This document shows positions 42,648-55,366 of a stretch of DNA of 64,000 bases, piece after piece; the first letter of the stretch is position 1; each line of letters begins with the position of its first letter. The DNA comes from Craterostigma plantagineum. Lineage: Eukaryota; Streptophyta; Magnoliopsida; Lamiales; Linderniaceae. A program made the position numbers and the translations under genes. Below the pieces are notes generated by a model. It did not search any database. It was given only the letters and a program-made list of their open reading frames with translations, and was not told the origin of the DNA. The DNA is taken from NCBI GenBank assembly GCA_027422505.1, contig JAPQWV010000337.1, positions 1 through 64,000 on the forward strand. Reading direction: 5' to 3'.

Positions 42648-45375
42648 TGCGGCGCCCCTGACTCCTACCGCCCATTCATACTATTATTTTATGTGACTGC
42701 ATGTGATATAAATGAAATCTATATACGAAAATGCGTACAAAATTTTTCCTTTTATATAAAGGAAATTCTTCTGTACAGTACAAAATATTCCTAGGACATA
42801 AATACAAGGTGAGTGCGCATGCGTGTTCAAAATGATCTATCGGCCTGCCACTCAGGTCGCATCCATGTACACACTGCCACCTCAAAAGTCCTCCGGAAGC
42901 TTCAAAAATTGGTCTCGCCTTCGTAACGATCACGTACCGTGATCCCGTGAACCTACAACACATAAATGCGTGGAATGAGCTTATAAAGCTCAGTAAGTGA
43001 AAGCCATGCACGCCATGCACGTGTCCTAAATTCGCAAAGGCATCCGCGCCAATGCTCCCTAGACCTCATATTTTCCCTTGTCTTGTCTTGTCATGTAGGG
43101 CCCTTGGCTGTCTTGCTATGCACCATCATGGAGCTCGAATCCACAAGGGATAAAATATATAAGTGGCAATACCCACTCAAGGGAGGCTAACCCTAGGGCG
43201 CCTTTTCTGTCCCAAGGTGGTTTCATACGCCACGCGGACGCTTCACACTGGTAGCCTAATCTGAGGTAGTCAACACCAGAGGTACCCTCGGTGTCGTGTA
43301 CTCCCTCAGCTCGCATCCTCCGGGTTTCACGACCCGCCATGAGGGCATTAGCCCTAAAATCATGTCTTGCCTTGTACATGTCATGTCTTGAAGGTAGCGC
43401 CATACGACGTCACCATGGTAGCATAGAAGTGCCGTGACTCAACTGTGAGTCGACATCAGACGCCCATATCGGCGAAACTTTATCGCTCTCAGGCGATCGT
43501 ATATTATGCACGCTATCATATCATGCCTTTCGTTCTAACGTGCGTGCACATGCTCATGTCATGAATATGCGTGTCATGCCATAATATTATGTAATTAAAT
43601 CATGCGTGTCATGTAACGCAAATAATTCACGTAGGAAGTCACATAAATTCACATAACCATATAACACACAATTTCATGCACATATATTTATGTGTTGTAG
43701 TTGGGACTTCCACTTACCTGGTATACTTAGCTTATTTAATCTTATCGTACTGTATGTCGCTAACCTTCGAACCCTAAATATACAATCATAATAAATTAGG
43801 GTTTGTTAGTCTAATCATAATTTCAAAGAATTGACTTTAATTTGAAAACCCTAATTTCGACTTTTATAAATTTCAAAACCCTAAAATTCCAATTTTGACC
43901 TAATTTGAAAAGTATAATTTCAAATCCTATTAAACATGGTTCTAATTTAATTAAATAGTTCATAGAATTTATAGAATAAACTTTGAAAGGGTTGACTAAA
44001 GTTCTCGATATACTATTGAGCTTAGTTGTAGAATTAAATTTCGACATTTAAATCAAACATGAACTTCGACATTTCACTTTGCATACTTCGATATATATAT
44101 GTCTCGATATTGAACTATGCACCAAGGTCTCGACATTTAAACCACTATAGCCTAAAAGATCTCGAGCTCTTACACTAAGCAATATACAAAATCTCGATAT
44201 AAAGATCTCGATATGTTTATAAAATAACATATATATAAAGACTTTTAGATTTAAACCAATCATTACATATTTCGACATTTCCTATCCTTATTTCTTAAAA
44301 CTCGGCATTACACTCTTTAAACATTTCGACATATCAATTCTTAATATCTCGATATAAATCTCGAGTTCAGTCTTTGATACCTATCTCCATTTCAACCTCG
44401 AGATCATTCCTGTAATGTTAATATAACTCCGAAATTTATCAAACTAACAATCGTACAGCTCGAAAACACTTTCTGATATGGAATAACTTCGATCAAAACC
44501 CTACTTTTCAAGAACAGTATAACTATCATAAAATTTCAAAACATACGATGGGGATATCATATAAGATTAATTAAAGGATTATTCTTAGTGATTCAGATTC
44601 CCTAACACGTGATACTAATCTTTAATATACTAAATATAAATCTAAATACATAAGTTGGGATAGGAATTTCATACCCCTTTGCTTAAATCGTTCTGCTCCT
44701 CGTTTCTTCTGATTCTTGTTTTTTTTTAGAGTTTGTGTTTAATGAATTAAAGTCTTTGTTTCTTATCCTTAGAGTTTACGTGTTTAGGTAAACAAATGAC
44801 ATCACTATTTAGCAAATTCTTATCGTTATCTTGTCTTTATTTTACTTTTCTTTTTAGCTAAGTAGTCAAACCTTTATCTCCTCTTTAATATATTTTAACA
44901 TGCTTTAATATTAGGCCTTAAAATGTCGAGTTCCCAAAGATTTCGAGATCACAATCTCGAGCTTCATAATTTCGGTTTCCTTTGACTTAAGTAATTCTTA
45001 AGTTTATCACATAGTATTTTCTTATGATTTGAGCTTAAGATTTGGGCCTAAATTAAGCAATCCATACTTATTTTTAATTATTGGGCCTATTTCGATATTG
45101 ATATGGGCTAGTCGTGGCAAGGCCCAAATTTAACTTATTAAATATTAGATAGTTCAAATTTCCTAGGTTAGTATGTCATGTACTAGAAACCCTAAAATAA
45201 ATATCTAACCTAAATTCAAAGTCTACTTCCTAATTTATACAAGTCATGTTAGCACATAGCATGAAATCATTTTAAGCACATAGAAGTCACAAAACGTGTC
45301 GCGTGCAGTCACGTAAACCATATAATATGTATGCATGTTTATTGGCCGACTTACTTACAGGACTCGGGTATTACA
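42648..45375 (-). repeat. LTR 2 of B (central LTR)
   Basis: 2,728 bp, TGCGGCGCC..GGGTATTACA. It serves as 5' LTR for the gag-bearing unit (PBS on its left) and as 3' LTR for the second pol unit (PPT on its right). Confidence 0.92.
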
Positions 45376-45390
45376 TCCTCCCCCCTTAAA
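45376..45390 (-). other. PPT of B, proximal unit
   Basis: Minus strand TTTAAGGGGGGAGGA beside LTR 2. Confidence 0.85.
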
Positions 45391-45409
45391 AGGGATTTCG
45401 CCCCCGAAA

Positions 45410-47779
45410 TCAGGCAGGGAGAAATAGCTCAGGGTAGTGGTTTCTCATATCGTCTTTCCGTTCCCACGTAGCTTCCTCAGTGGATTGATTCTGCCATAAC
45501 ACCTTGACTAGTGGAATCTCTTTATTCTGTAGTCGTTTCATATCGTACATAAGGATTTCTACTGGCTTCTCCTCATAACTCAAATCTGGCTTGAGGTGTT
45601 GATAAAGATTTTCCGTGTTCAGCACATGGCTTGAATCTGCGACGTATTTTCGTAACTTCGATACGTGAAAAATATCATGTACTTGAGCTAGCGAATTCGG
45701 TAGTTCCATTTGATAGGCAACTTCGCCAACTTTTCTGAGGATTCGGAACGGTCCTATGTAATGCGGACTTAGCTTACCTTTCTTTCCAAATCTTTTCACG
45801 CCTTTCATTGGAGATACTTTCAAAAATACAAAGTCATCTACTTGGAACTCCAGTGGTCTACGCTTTTGGTCTGCGTAGCTTTTCTGTCTACTTTGGGCTG
45901 TTTTCATCCGTTCTCGTATTTGAGCAATGGCTTCTGTCATTTCCTGTACTAGATCAGGACCTAGTATTGCTCGTTCTCCGACTTCATCCCAATGAATTGG
46001 AGATCTGCATCTGCGTCCGTATAGTGCTTCATATGGAGCCATTCCAATCGTTGCATGGAAACTGTTATTATATGAGAACTCAATCAACGGAAGGTATCGG
46101 CTCCAATTTCCTTTAAAATCGAGTACGCAGGCTGTTAGCATGTCTTCTAACGTCTGGATTGTTCGTTCAGACTGCCCGTCTGTCTGAGGATGGTAGGCAG
46201 TACTGAATGATAGCTTGGTTCCCATGGCCTTCTGCAAACTCATCCAAAATTTGGATAAGAACCTCGAATCACGATCGGAAACGATTGAAATTGGAACTCC
46301 GTGAAGTCGTACTATTTCTTGAATGTATAGTTCTGCGTATCGTTCCATTGAAAATGTTGAGCTAATAGGCAGGAAGTGAGCGGACTTGGTCAATCGATCA
46401 ACAATGACCCATATAGCGTCGTGGCCTTTCAGGGTCTTAGGCAAGCCAACAACGAAGTCCATCGTAATATGATCCCACTTCCATTCAGGTACTGGTAGGG
46501 ATTGCAAGGTTCCTGCCGGTCGTTGATGCTCTGCCTTAATTCGCTGGCACATCAGGCATTGACTTACAAATGTTGCAATTTCTCGTTTCATCCCTGGCCA
46601 CCAATAGTTGGCTCGTAGATCTCTGTACATCTTCGTTGCTCCTGGGTGGATTGAGTAGACAGTAGTATGGGCTTCCGTCATGACAGTCTTTCGTAGTTCG
46701 GCGTTGTTAGGAATATAGAGACGTCTTCTATAATATAAACTCTCGTCGTCTCGTATGGTGAAGTGTGCTGATCTTTGTTCCATTGGTGCTTCTTTAATTT
46801 TCAGATATAATTTGTCATTCTCCTGGGCCTTCGTAATTTGCTCCATCAATGTGGGGCGAAGTGTTAACGCTGCTAGTCTTGCCTCGATCTCGCCCATAGG
46901 TATTAACTCCACTTCGAGCCTTTGTAGCTCTGTATTGACAGTCTTGCGGCTTAGTGCATCAGCTACTACTTTCGCCTTTCCCGGGTGATAACTGATTACA
47001 CAGTCATAGTCCTTGACTAGCTCAAGCCACCGTCGTTGTCTCATATTTAACTCCTTCTGAGTGAAGAAGTATTTGAGACTCTTGTGATCCGTGAAAATCT
47101 CGCATCGCTCGCCATATAAGTAGTGCCTCCAGATCATGAGAGCAAAGACTACAGCGACAAACTCTAGGTCGTGAGTTGGGTAGTTCTTCTCATAATCCTT
47201 TAGCTGTCGGGAAGCATATGCAACTACGTTTCAATTTTGCATTAGAACGCATCCTAGGCCATTCTTGGACGCATCACTATAAACAGAAATCCCTCCAGTG
47301 CCTGTAGGGATAGTTAGTACCGGAGCCGTAGTGAGTCGTCGCTTAAGTTCCTGAAAGCTTTGCTCGCAAGCATCGTCCCATTGAAAGGGAGTATTCTTCT
47401 TCGTTAGCTTCGTCAGGGTTGATGCGATTTTGGAGAAATCTTTGATAAATTTTCTGTAGTATCCGGCTAGTCCAAGAAAACTCCGTATTTCTGTCACGTT
47501 CTTCGGTTGCGGCCAGTTGTTAATAGCCTCGATCTTGCTGGGGTCGACAGAAATTCCAGCTCCAGAAATAACGTGTCCAAGAAATGCGACTTGGTTGAGC
47601 CAGAACTCGCATTTCTTGAATTTCGCATACGGCTGCTTTTCTCGTAATATTTCCAGTACGATCTTCAAGTGTTGTTTGTGCTCCACCTTAGTCTTCGAAT
47701 AGATAACAATGTCATCAATGAATATGATGACACATTTATCCAGGAATGGCTTGAATACCCGGTTCATCAGGTACATAAA
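45410..47779 (-). pseudogene. B pol copy 2: RT (partial), RNase H, integrase, chromodomain
   Basis: Minus strand from [12 protein letters not shown] (active site FIDDIVIYS intact) through RNase H ([18 protein letters not shown]), integrase (zinc finger [20 protein letters not shown]; core [29 protein letters not shown]) to the chromodomain end YPELFLPA. One nonsense codon (TGA, 47231-47233); the rest, 575 codons from 47137 to 45410, is open. The N-terminal RT, gag and PBS are gone: the sequence jumps from RT to U3 of an LTR at 47779/47781. Confidence 0.9.
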
Positions 47780-47780
47780 T

Positions 47781-48650
47781 GCTTTTCAAGAACAGTATAA
47801 CTATCATAAAATTTCAAAACATACGACGGGGATATCATATAAGATTAATTAAAGGATTATTCTTAGTGATTCAGATTCCCTAACACGTGATACTAATCTT
47901 TAATATACTAAATATAAATCTAAATACATAAGTTGGGATAGGAATTTCATACCCCTTTGCTTAAATCGTTCTGCTCCTCGTTTCTTCTGATTCTTTTTTT
48001 TTTTTAGAGTTTGTGTTTAATGAATTAAAGTCTTTGTTTCTTATCCTTAGAGTTTACGTGTTTAGGTAAACAAATGACATCACTATTTAGCAAATTCTTA
48101 TCGTTATCTTGTCTTTATTTTACTTTTCTTTTTAGCTAAGTAGTCAAACCTTTATCTCCTCTTTTAATATATTTTAACATGCTTTAATATTAGGCCTTAA
48201 AATGTCGAGTTCCCAAAGATTTCGAGATCACAATCTCGAGCTTCATAATTTCGGTTTCCTTTGACTTAAGTAATTCTTAAGTTTATCACATAGTATTTTC
48301 TTATGATTTGAGCTTAAGATTTGGGCCTAAATTAAGCAATCCATACTTATTTTTAATTATTGGGCCTATTTCGATATTGATATGGGCTAGTCGTGGCAAG
48401 GCCCAAATTTAACTTATTAAATATTAGATAGTTCAAATTTCCTAGGTTAGTATGTCATGTACTAGAAACCCTAAAATAAATATCTAACCTAAATTCAAAG
48501 TCTACTTCCTAATTTATACAAGTCATGTTAGCACATAGCATGAAATCATTTTAAGCACATAGAAGTCACAAAACGTGTCGCGTGCAGTCACGTAAACCAT
48601 ATAATATGTATGCATGTTTATTGGCCGACTTACAGGACTCGGGTATTACA
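47781..48650 (-). repeat. LTR 3 of B, truncated to the first 870 bp of U3
   Basis: Matches LTR 2 from about 44507 to 45375 and ends ..GGGTATTACA. It is followed by acgct 48651-48655, the second copy of the outer TSD, so it was the 5' LTR of the original insertion. It lacks the repeated TTAC of 'cgacttacttacagg' found in LTR 1 and 2. Confidence 0.9.
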
Positions 48651-48655
48651 ACGCT

Positions 48656-49120
48656 TCAGGGAGCTCTTTTATGACAAGTACTTCACTGCTCATGACTAGG
48701 AGCAGCGGATATACGAATTATGAATCTGAAGCAATGGTGCACGCCAGTGGCAGAGTACATCCGCAAATTCAAAGAATTGTCCCGCTTTGCCCCTCACCTT
48801 GTAGCAACTGATACACTAAAGGTGACGAGATTCCTTAGGGGGCTAAAACCCGAGTTCTATCGGGATCTAAGTGTGGCGGGCATGCGATAGTTGGGTTTCC
48901 GCCAAGCGACAGAGCGTGCATTGATAGCAGAACAGGCGGAAGGAGTGGTAAGGGAAGCTCAGGAAGCGAACCGGAAGGGGGAAGCTCAGCAAGGAGGAGG
49001 TAGCCAGAAACGTCAATTTTTTATCAAGGACCAGAAGAGTAAAGGCAACCGATCGGGTCAACAGAATTGGCGCCCGAACACTAGGGATCGGCCAATGTCC
49101 CCAATCGACCATTGAATCCA
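48656..49120 (+). pseudogene. H gag, C-terminal part
   Basis: Resumes after B: RFRELFYDKYFTAHD, then stops, then RFLRGLKPEFYRDLSVAGM and QATERALIAEQAEGV. It ends in a basic, Q-rich stretch leading to the zinc knuckle. Several stops and frame changes (near 48700 and 48885). The join with 25361 restores WER-FREL across the duplicated acgct. Confidence 0.82.
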
Positions 49121-50150
49121 GCGCCCCAGTGCCAACAGTGCGGGCGGAATCATTTTGGTGTATGTTATGGACCACGCCCAGTACAGACTCTGCAATGCTT
49201 CCGTTGTGGGGAGACCGGACATATCGCACGGAATTGCACGAAAGGTCAGCCTCTACTACAAAATCAGCCGCAGAATCTGATCCAACCTCCAGTAGTGCCT
49301 ACAAGAGTTTTCACATTGACGAATGAGGAAGCGGAGGCGAACCCGGCCGTAGTTACTGGTATGTTGAATATCTTTCACGTACCATCTTCAATTTTGATCG
49401 ATTCCGGAGCGACGCATTCGTTTGTCGGCTAATTTCGTGGCTAGGGCGGGAATCTATCCCACCCATTCTTTATGTAACTACATATTCTCTTTACCCCACG
49501 GAGACCCTACTTGGACAAATCTTGTGGTGAAAAATTGTCCCTTTACTATAGAGGGTAGGGACTTGAATGTAGATCTAATAGTGGTTCCGATGAATGATTA
49601 CGACATCATATTCAAGATGGATTGGCCTCGAAATACGGGGCTATCATACTGCTCGAAGAAGGTAGTCCGATTTCAATCACCCGAGGGAGGAGAGTTTCAA
49701 TTTTCTAGCAAGACGAATAGAAAACAAATCCCTCGGACTTCAGCTTTGAAAGCCCAGCGACTCGTGAACACGGGTTGCGAATCATTTTTTATCTTCACGG
49801 TGAAAGCTGAGGAATCTTCTCAGTCGAAGTTTGAGGAGGTTCCAATAGTGAATGAATATCCCAATGTGTTTCTCGAGGATCTCTCGGGATTACCCCCAGA
49901 TCGGGAAATTGAATTTGTAATCGATCTTATGCCTGGAGCTGCCCCAATTTCTAAAGCTCCGTATCGATTAGCACCGAAGGAAGAATTGTTGCAGAAGGGT
50001 TTTATTCAACCCAGATTATCGCCTTGGGGAGCCCCGTTATTATTTGTGAAGAAGAAAGACGGGTCGATGAGACTGTGTATCGATTATCGTGAACTCAATA
50101 AAATCACAATTAAGAACAAGTACCCGTTGCCTAGAATTGATATTATTTGA
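49112..50150 (+). pseudogene. H zinc knuckle, protease, start of RT
   Basis: Zinc knuckle CFRCGETGHIARNC near 49180-49225. Retropepsin [13 protein letters not shown] near 49390-49430, with a frame change at that point. Then [33 protein letters not shown], and RT blocks [21 protein letters not shown] and [23 protein letters not shown] frameshift after PRID at about 50140 ends it. LAPKEELL lacks the KELREQL segment seen in B, an additional deletion. Confidence 0.85.
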
Positions 50151-50750
50151 CCAACTACAAGGGGCGACAGTGTTCTCAAAAGTCGACCTACGTTCCGGTT
50201 ATCACCAATTGAAGATCCGTGAGAAAGATGTTCCCAAAACCGCATTCAGCACGAGGTACGACCACTACGAATTCTTGGTCATGCCTTTCAGCTAACGAAC
50301 GCCCCAACTGCTTTCATGGATCTGATGAACCGAGGTGTTTAAGGAATGTCTGGACCGCTTTATTATCATCTTTATAGACAATATCCTCGTATATTTTAAG
50401 ATGAAGGAGGAACACGAGGAACACCTGAGAACGGTTCTTGGAATTCTTCGAAGCTGCTTGCCAAATTCATGAAATGCAAATTTTGGTTGGAACAAGTGGC
50501 TTTTCTGGGGCATATCATTTCGGAAAGCGGAATATCGGTGGATTCCAGCAAGATTGAAGCAATAGAAAATTGGCCACGACCGACCACTCCCACTGAAGTT
50601 CGAAGTTCTCTCGGGCTTGCTGGATATTATCGGAAGTTCATTAAGGATTTTTCTAGCATAGCCTCGACACTTACCAATTTGACGAAGAAAAATGCCCCAT
50701 TCAAGTGGATAGAAGAATGTGAGCGGAGTTTTCGGGAGCTAAAGAAATGA
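50151..50750 (+). pseudogene. H reverse transcriptase, palm and thumb
   Basis: [31 protein letters not shown], then after a frame change [14 protein letters not shown], and [46 protein letters not shown] (pieces cited). The second catalytic Asp is replaced by Asn (AAT at 50380-50382), so the enzyme would be inactive even with the frames repaired. Ends with a stop at 50748-50750. Confidence 0.88.
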
Positions 50751-51404
50751 CTGACGACTGCTCCAGTTCTAAAGATACCTTCGAGTGCTGGAGGATTTTC
50801 GGTGTATAGTGATGCCTCAAAGAATGGCTTGGGGTGCGTGTTAATGCAAAACGGGAAAGTAATGGCTTATGCCTCCCGACAATTGAAACCGTACGAGAAT
50901 AATTACCCCACCCATGATCTGGAACTCGTTGCAGTGGTGTTTGCCCTAAATATCTGGCGACACTATCTCTACGGAGAAAGGTGCGAGATCTTTACGGATC
51001 ACAAGAGTCTGAAGTACTTCTTCACGCAGAAGGAGTTGCATATGAGGCAAAGAAGATGGCTCGAACTAGTAAAGGACTACGACTGCGTGATAAATTATCA
51101 CCCAGGGAAAGCTAACGTGGTCGCAGACGCTTTGAGTCGAAAAGCCGTAAATGTTGAATTGAGTCAGCTCGGAGTTGAGGTAATCAATTTTGGGGAAATT
51201 GAAGCAAAATTGGCAGCGCTGACACTTAAGCCGACGCTATTAGACCGAATTCTTAAAGCGCAAAAAGAAGATGAGTTGTATTTGAAGGTTCGAAATGAAC
51301 GAGAAGGAGATGTCTCATCGGAGTTCGAGTTTCGAGAAGACGGAAGCTTGCGATTCAGAGGTCGCTTATATGTGCCGAAAGATGAAGAAATCCATCGAAC
51401 CTGA
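50751..51404 (+). pseudogene. H RNase H and linker
   Basis: [66 protein letters not shown] (pieces cited) and [15 protein letters not shown]. The frame is open from 50802 to a stop at 51402-51404 (IHRT*). These are the normal DEDD-type RNase H motifs. Confidence 0.87.
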
Positions 51405-52038
51405 ATGATGGAGGCAGATACGACGATCTACTCAGTGCATCCCGGTGCAACGAAGATGTATCGAGATTTGTGAATGAACTATTGGTGGCCAGGAATGAGA
51501 AGGATGTTGCTACTTTCATAAACCGATGCCTGACCTGTCAACAGATCAAGACAGAACATCAAAGGCCGGCAGGAATTTTGCAACCTTTGACAACTCTCGA
51601 GTGGAAGTGGGACCATATAACAATGGATTTCGTCGTCGGATTACGGAAGACCGTGGTCACGACGCAATTTGGGTGATTGTCGACAGACTGACTAAGTCTA
51701 CCCATTTTATGTCTATCAATCAAACCTATTCCATGGAGAAGTACGCAGAGTTCTATATCCAAGAAATAGTGAGACTCCATGGGATCCCGATGTCAATTGT
51801 CTCAGATCGGGATTCGAGATTTCTATCCCAGTTTTGGGTGAGCTTACAAAAGGCTTTGGGGACTAAACTGTCTTTTAGCTCAGCTTATCATCCCCAGACT
51901 GACGGACAGTTGGAAAGAACGATCCATACGCTCGAGGACATGTTGAGGGCGTGTGTTTTGGATTTCCGATGAAGCTGGAGTAAATACCTTCCACTGATCG
52001 AATTTTCTTACAACAACAGCTATCAAGCGACGATTAGG
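51405..52038 (+). pseudogene. H integrase
   Basis: Zinc-finger part [11 protein letters not shown] then a stop, NYWWPGM region in another frame, [16 protein letters not shown]. Catalytic core [40 protein letters not shown], and [21 protein letters not shown]. Stops and frame changes lie near 51403, 51470, 51660 and 51970. Confidence 0.85.
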
Positions 52039-52660
52039 ATGGATCCTTACGAAGCCTTGTATGGGCATAAATGTCGACCCCCAATTCATTGGGATGAAAT
52101 CAGCGAAAAGGCGATGTCAGGACCCGAAATGGTTCGTGAAATGACTAAAGCTGTTAGTAAAATTCGGGAGAGGATGCAAATGACCCAGAGTCCTCCGATG
52201 AGTTATTCAGATAAAAGACGAAGGCCATTGGTATTTGAGGAGGGTGATCAAGTTTTTCTAACGGTATCACCGATGAAGGGTGTTAAACGTTTCGGACTAA
52301 AAGGGAAGCTAAGTTCGAGATATATAGGACCTCTCAAGATTTTGAAAAGAGTCGGCGAAGTGACGTATCAGCAAGAACTGCCGACATCATTAGCACAGGT
52401 CCATGACGTCTTCCACGTGTCTACATTACGGAAATACGTGCCGGAGCCGAACCATGTGCTACGAAGTGAAGCACTTCACCAGCAATTGAAACCGGATTTA
52501 AGTTACGAAGAAAGGCCGGTAGAGATTCTAATGTACAAGGTGAAGCGAGTCAGGAATAAAAATATCCCCTAGTGAAGCCTTGTGGCGGAACCAGACGATG
52601 GAAGAAGCCACTTGGGAACGAGAAGACGAAATGCGTGAGAAATACCCCCAGTTGTTTTAG
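52039..52660 (+). pseudogene. H integrase tail and chromodomain
   Basis: [56 protein letters not shown], then the chromodomain-like end EEATWEREDEMREKYPQLF (pieces cited), which in chromoviruses is thought to direct insertion into heterochromatin. A one-base loss near 52570 splits the chromodomain. TAG at 52658-52660. Confidence 0.87.
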
Positions 52661-52690
52661 ATGACTTAAATTTCGGGGACGAAATTTCTT

Positions 52691-52703
52691 TTAAGGGGGA
52701 GGA
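52691..52703 (+). other. Polypurine tract of H
   Basis: TTAAGGGGGAGGA directly before the 3' LTR. Confidence 0.88.
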
Positions 52704-55366
52704 TGTAATACCCGTAAATTTAATACGGGATTAGTGCCTAATTATTTTCGTAACGTTCGAAATTAATGAAGTTAATTTTTGGACAAACCCGAATTTCGAA
52801 AGCGAGCCGAAAATATTAATTGGGCCCAAGAGCCAAATAAAATATTTTGGGCCAAAGAAGAAATAGCAAAGCCCGAAATTGTTATGGATGGCCAAAATGA
52901 GAAATGATCCAAATAAATAAATAGGTTCAAGTCCATAACAAATAATAGTAAGTGAATTAATATGACCCATGTAGGAATTTTATGTTGGCCCAAATAGGAT
53001 AGATGAACTTGCTTAATGGCTAAGGAAAGCAACGTGAGTGGTACCTCACCACCTTGAAATCCATATATGAAAGCTATCATTTCCTAACCCCAAGTAACGA
53101 ATACCAATAATAAACCACAACACAAAAAAACGTGAATAGCGAAGAAAGAAAAAAAAACTAGAAAAAAGGAATAGAAAAGCCAAGTAAAAAAAAGAGGTCA
53201 CTTAGTGGGAGGGTAATACACATGATAACTTGTCACCACCATGTCAATTAGAATCAATTATAAGTTGCTTCATAAGTAAAACCCCATTTTGACTACATGA
53301 AACAAACGAAACCTAAAGAAAAAGAAAACCCTCATTTTTACAAGTCATAAACTCAACGTGAAAAGCACAAGAAAATAAGGAAGAAAATCAAAGCCAAAGA
53401 AAGAAGGGCCGAGCTTAGGAGGTCAGCATTCTACTTAAAACTCTTAAAAACTTTTATAAGCTTAGGTGTTTAGTGCTTGACGTGGTTTGGTGGAAGTTAG
53501 AGCAAAATAGGTGGCGGACGAAACATGAGACGTAGAATTTCGGCAAGCTCAACACCATAGATCGTTTAAGTGCAACAAAGCAAGCAACGGAAGAAGTAAA
53601 GAGCCGTGAAGGAAAACGAGCTTACCCGATTTTCAACCTAGAAGATCTAATCCAAATTTACCTAAGGAGGTTAGGTAGGTGGTTTTTAACCACTACAACC
53701 CGTTTTTAAGTCCCGAAAAATGTTAGAATTCGGAAGAAAGGTCTTCCGGATTTAAGAAATATTTTCTCATGAATTTTTGATACTTTCGTGATGCTCTTAA
53801 CGTACTTTAATGTGTATCGGAACTCAACATATGAGTTCTTGAGTGATTATGTTATATTGATGTATTTCGTGGTGATGATTATGTGAAACATATGTTTTCG
53901 AAAGAACTATAGCATTTATGAAGTTTGAAAATACGAGGTTATATGAACAGTTAAGTTTCGGGCGATTATAGGTTTCGGGCGATTTTGAGTTCCGATCGAT
54001 TTTAAGTTCACGGGTCGTTTTAAGTTGCAGTTATGTTTGAAATAGAATTTTCAAACGAATAGGAATCGGCCGAATTGATTTAGGGTCGGGATAGTTTGTC
54101 GCGGGCTGGAACGATTTGCGAGTCATGAGATAGCGCGGGCCGACTTTGAGTTCTCGCGGGCTGACCTCACTTTCGGGGGTGATTCATGTGCGTGGTGTCA
54201 TGTTTCTCGCGAGCTTAAATCGGGCTTCGCGGATCAGGAGACTTCGCGAATGCGGCGAAAGTCTTTCACGAATTCGAGCGAAGACTCGAAAGTTTCTCGG
54301 GTTGACCAACATTTCAAATTGGGTTTTCGCGAATTAGATTTGGACTTTGACCGACAGTTTTAATTTTGGTCGTTTGCCCCATTTTAGGCCCAAATATTTT
54401 ATAAAAAATTATTTTCAGTCCAAATCAGTTTTAAATTAAAAAAGTTTCGTACTTTGACTAGGATTTTCGGGTCAACCAATATTTTTATATTTAAGATTAT
54501 TTTTGGGATTTAAAAGGTTCGGTCTAGGTTGATAGTCGTACATGTTATGTTATACGTGTTACGTGTGAATGAGTTATGTGTGCACTTCACGACATGCACG
54601 TGAGAGGTGATGATATCATATAAATACAGAGATGCCTTATGGTGTCGGACGAGTGGGGTAGAGTGACCGTTATTGGTCGTCCTTGTTAGACTCGATTGAG
54701 CACCTGGTGGGAGATAGGGTTAAAGACACTTGTCTACTAGGGATTGAGCCACCCGAGGTGTATACCACCGGATATATATTTGGCTCAGTGACTCCAGACA
54801 GATGTGAGATTCCTGTCTACCCGGGTTTAGTGGTACACTACTCGGGGCTTTACACCGAGGTGTAAAACCGTCGGGTTGAGATTGTGTGCGGAAGGAGCGA
54901 CCCGGCACGGCCAGCGTGGGCTACCGCATGGTTTATGGGGTACTTTGCCATTGCACGCGTGGGTGTCGAGTCTAGCCTATGGCCCTGTTATGTATTGAAA
55001 TGTGACATAACTTTGAGCCTGCATTTTATTTGATGTGAGGATTTGGGATTGGGTTGAGTGCATGCACACATTGCTTGTTTTACTACCACCTACTGGGCAA
55101 TTGTTCAGGGTTTTATTTTCAGATGAGACTGAGCCCGACACCGACGGGTGTCAGGGTGACCTTTAGGCTGGCTGGCGGCGGTGACTCCACGGGCTTTTGA
55201 GGGCGGCGCAGTACATGGGACGCGACCTGTGGATTGGCGTAGTATAGTGGAGTCGGGTTTGATCTTTGGGGCTTCGGCCCGATGTGTTTATGTGACGTTG
55301 TTTTCTAAACCCGAGATTACAATATATATGTGTAATATTCCTTTAAAAGTTTTTGTCGGACGGGTC
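52704..55366 (+). repeat. 3' LTR of H, 3' end deleted
   Basis: Starts TGTAATACCCG. Matches 20463-23234 but stops at GTCGGACGGGTC, where the 5' LTR continues for about 70 more bases to GGGTCGCCACA. The next bases are the TSD tttca, so the deletion ends exactly at or within a ctt/tt microhomology with the TSD. Confidence 0.88.

Larger units (their letters stand above)
25367..48650 (-). mobile_element. Gypsy chromovirus 'B', a three-LTR tandem dimer, copia I nested
   Basis: Outer TSD acgct at 25362-25366 and 48651-48655 shows a single original insertion in H gag. In sense direction (right to left): truncated LTR (47781-48650), pol from mid-RT to chromodomain (47779-45410), PPT, full LTR (45375-42648), PBS, gag and protease, copia I, RT to chromodomain (30881-28127), PPT, full LTR (28092-25367). 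Thus it holds two internal regions and three LTRs. Unequal recombination between LTRs of sister copies, followed by a deletion, explains it. Confidence 0.9.
20463..55366 (+). mobile_element. Gypsy chromovirus 'H' with nested Cassandra, hAT, B and I
   Basis: 5' LTR 20463-23234 and 3' LTR 52704-55366, TSD tttca on both sides. Its internal order is PBS, Cassandra-like insert, second PBS, leader with a hAT-type insert, gag (24954-25366, resumed at 48656), protease, RT, RNase H, integrase, chromodomain (to 52660) and PPT. Coding sequence is broken by several frameshifts and stops and the RT active site is FIDN. The C-terminal chromodomain-like EEATWEREDEMREKYPQLF places it with the chromoviruses. 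The last 70 or so bases of the 3' LTR are missing. Confidence 0.88.
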
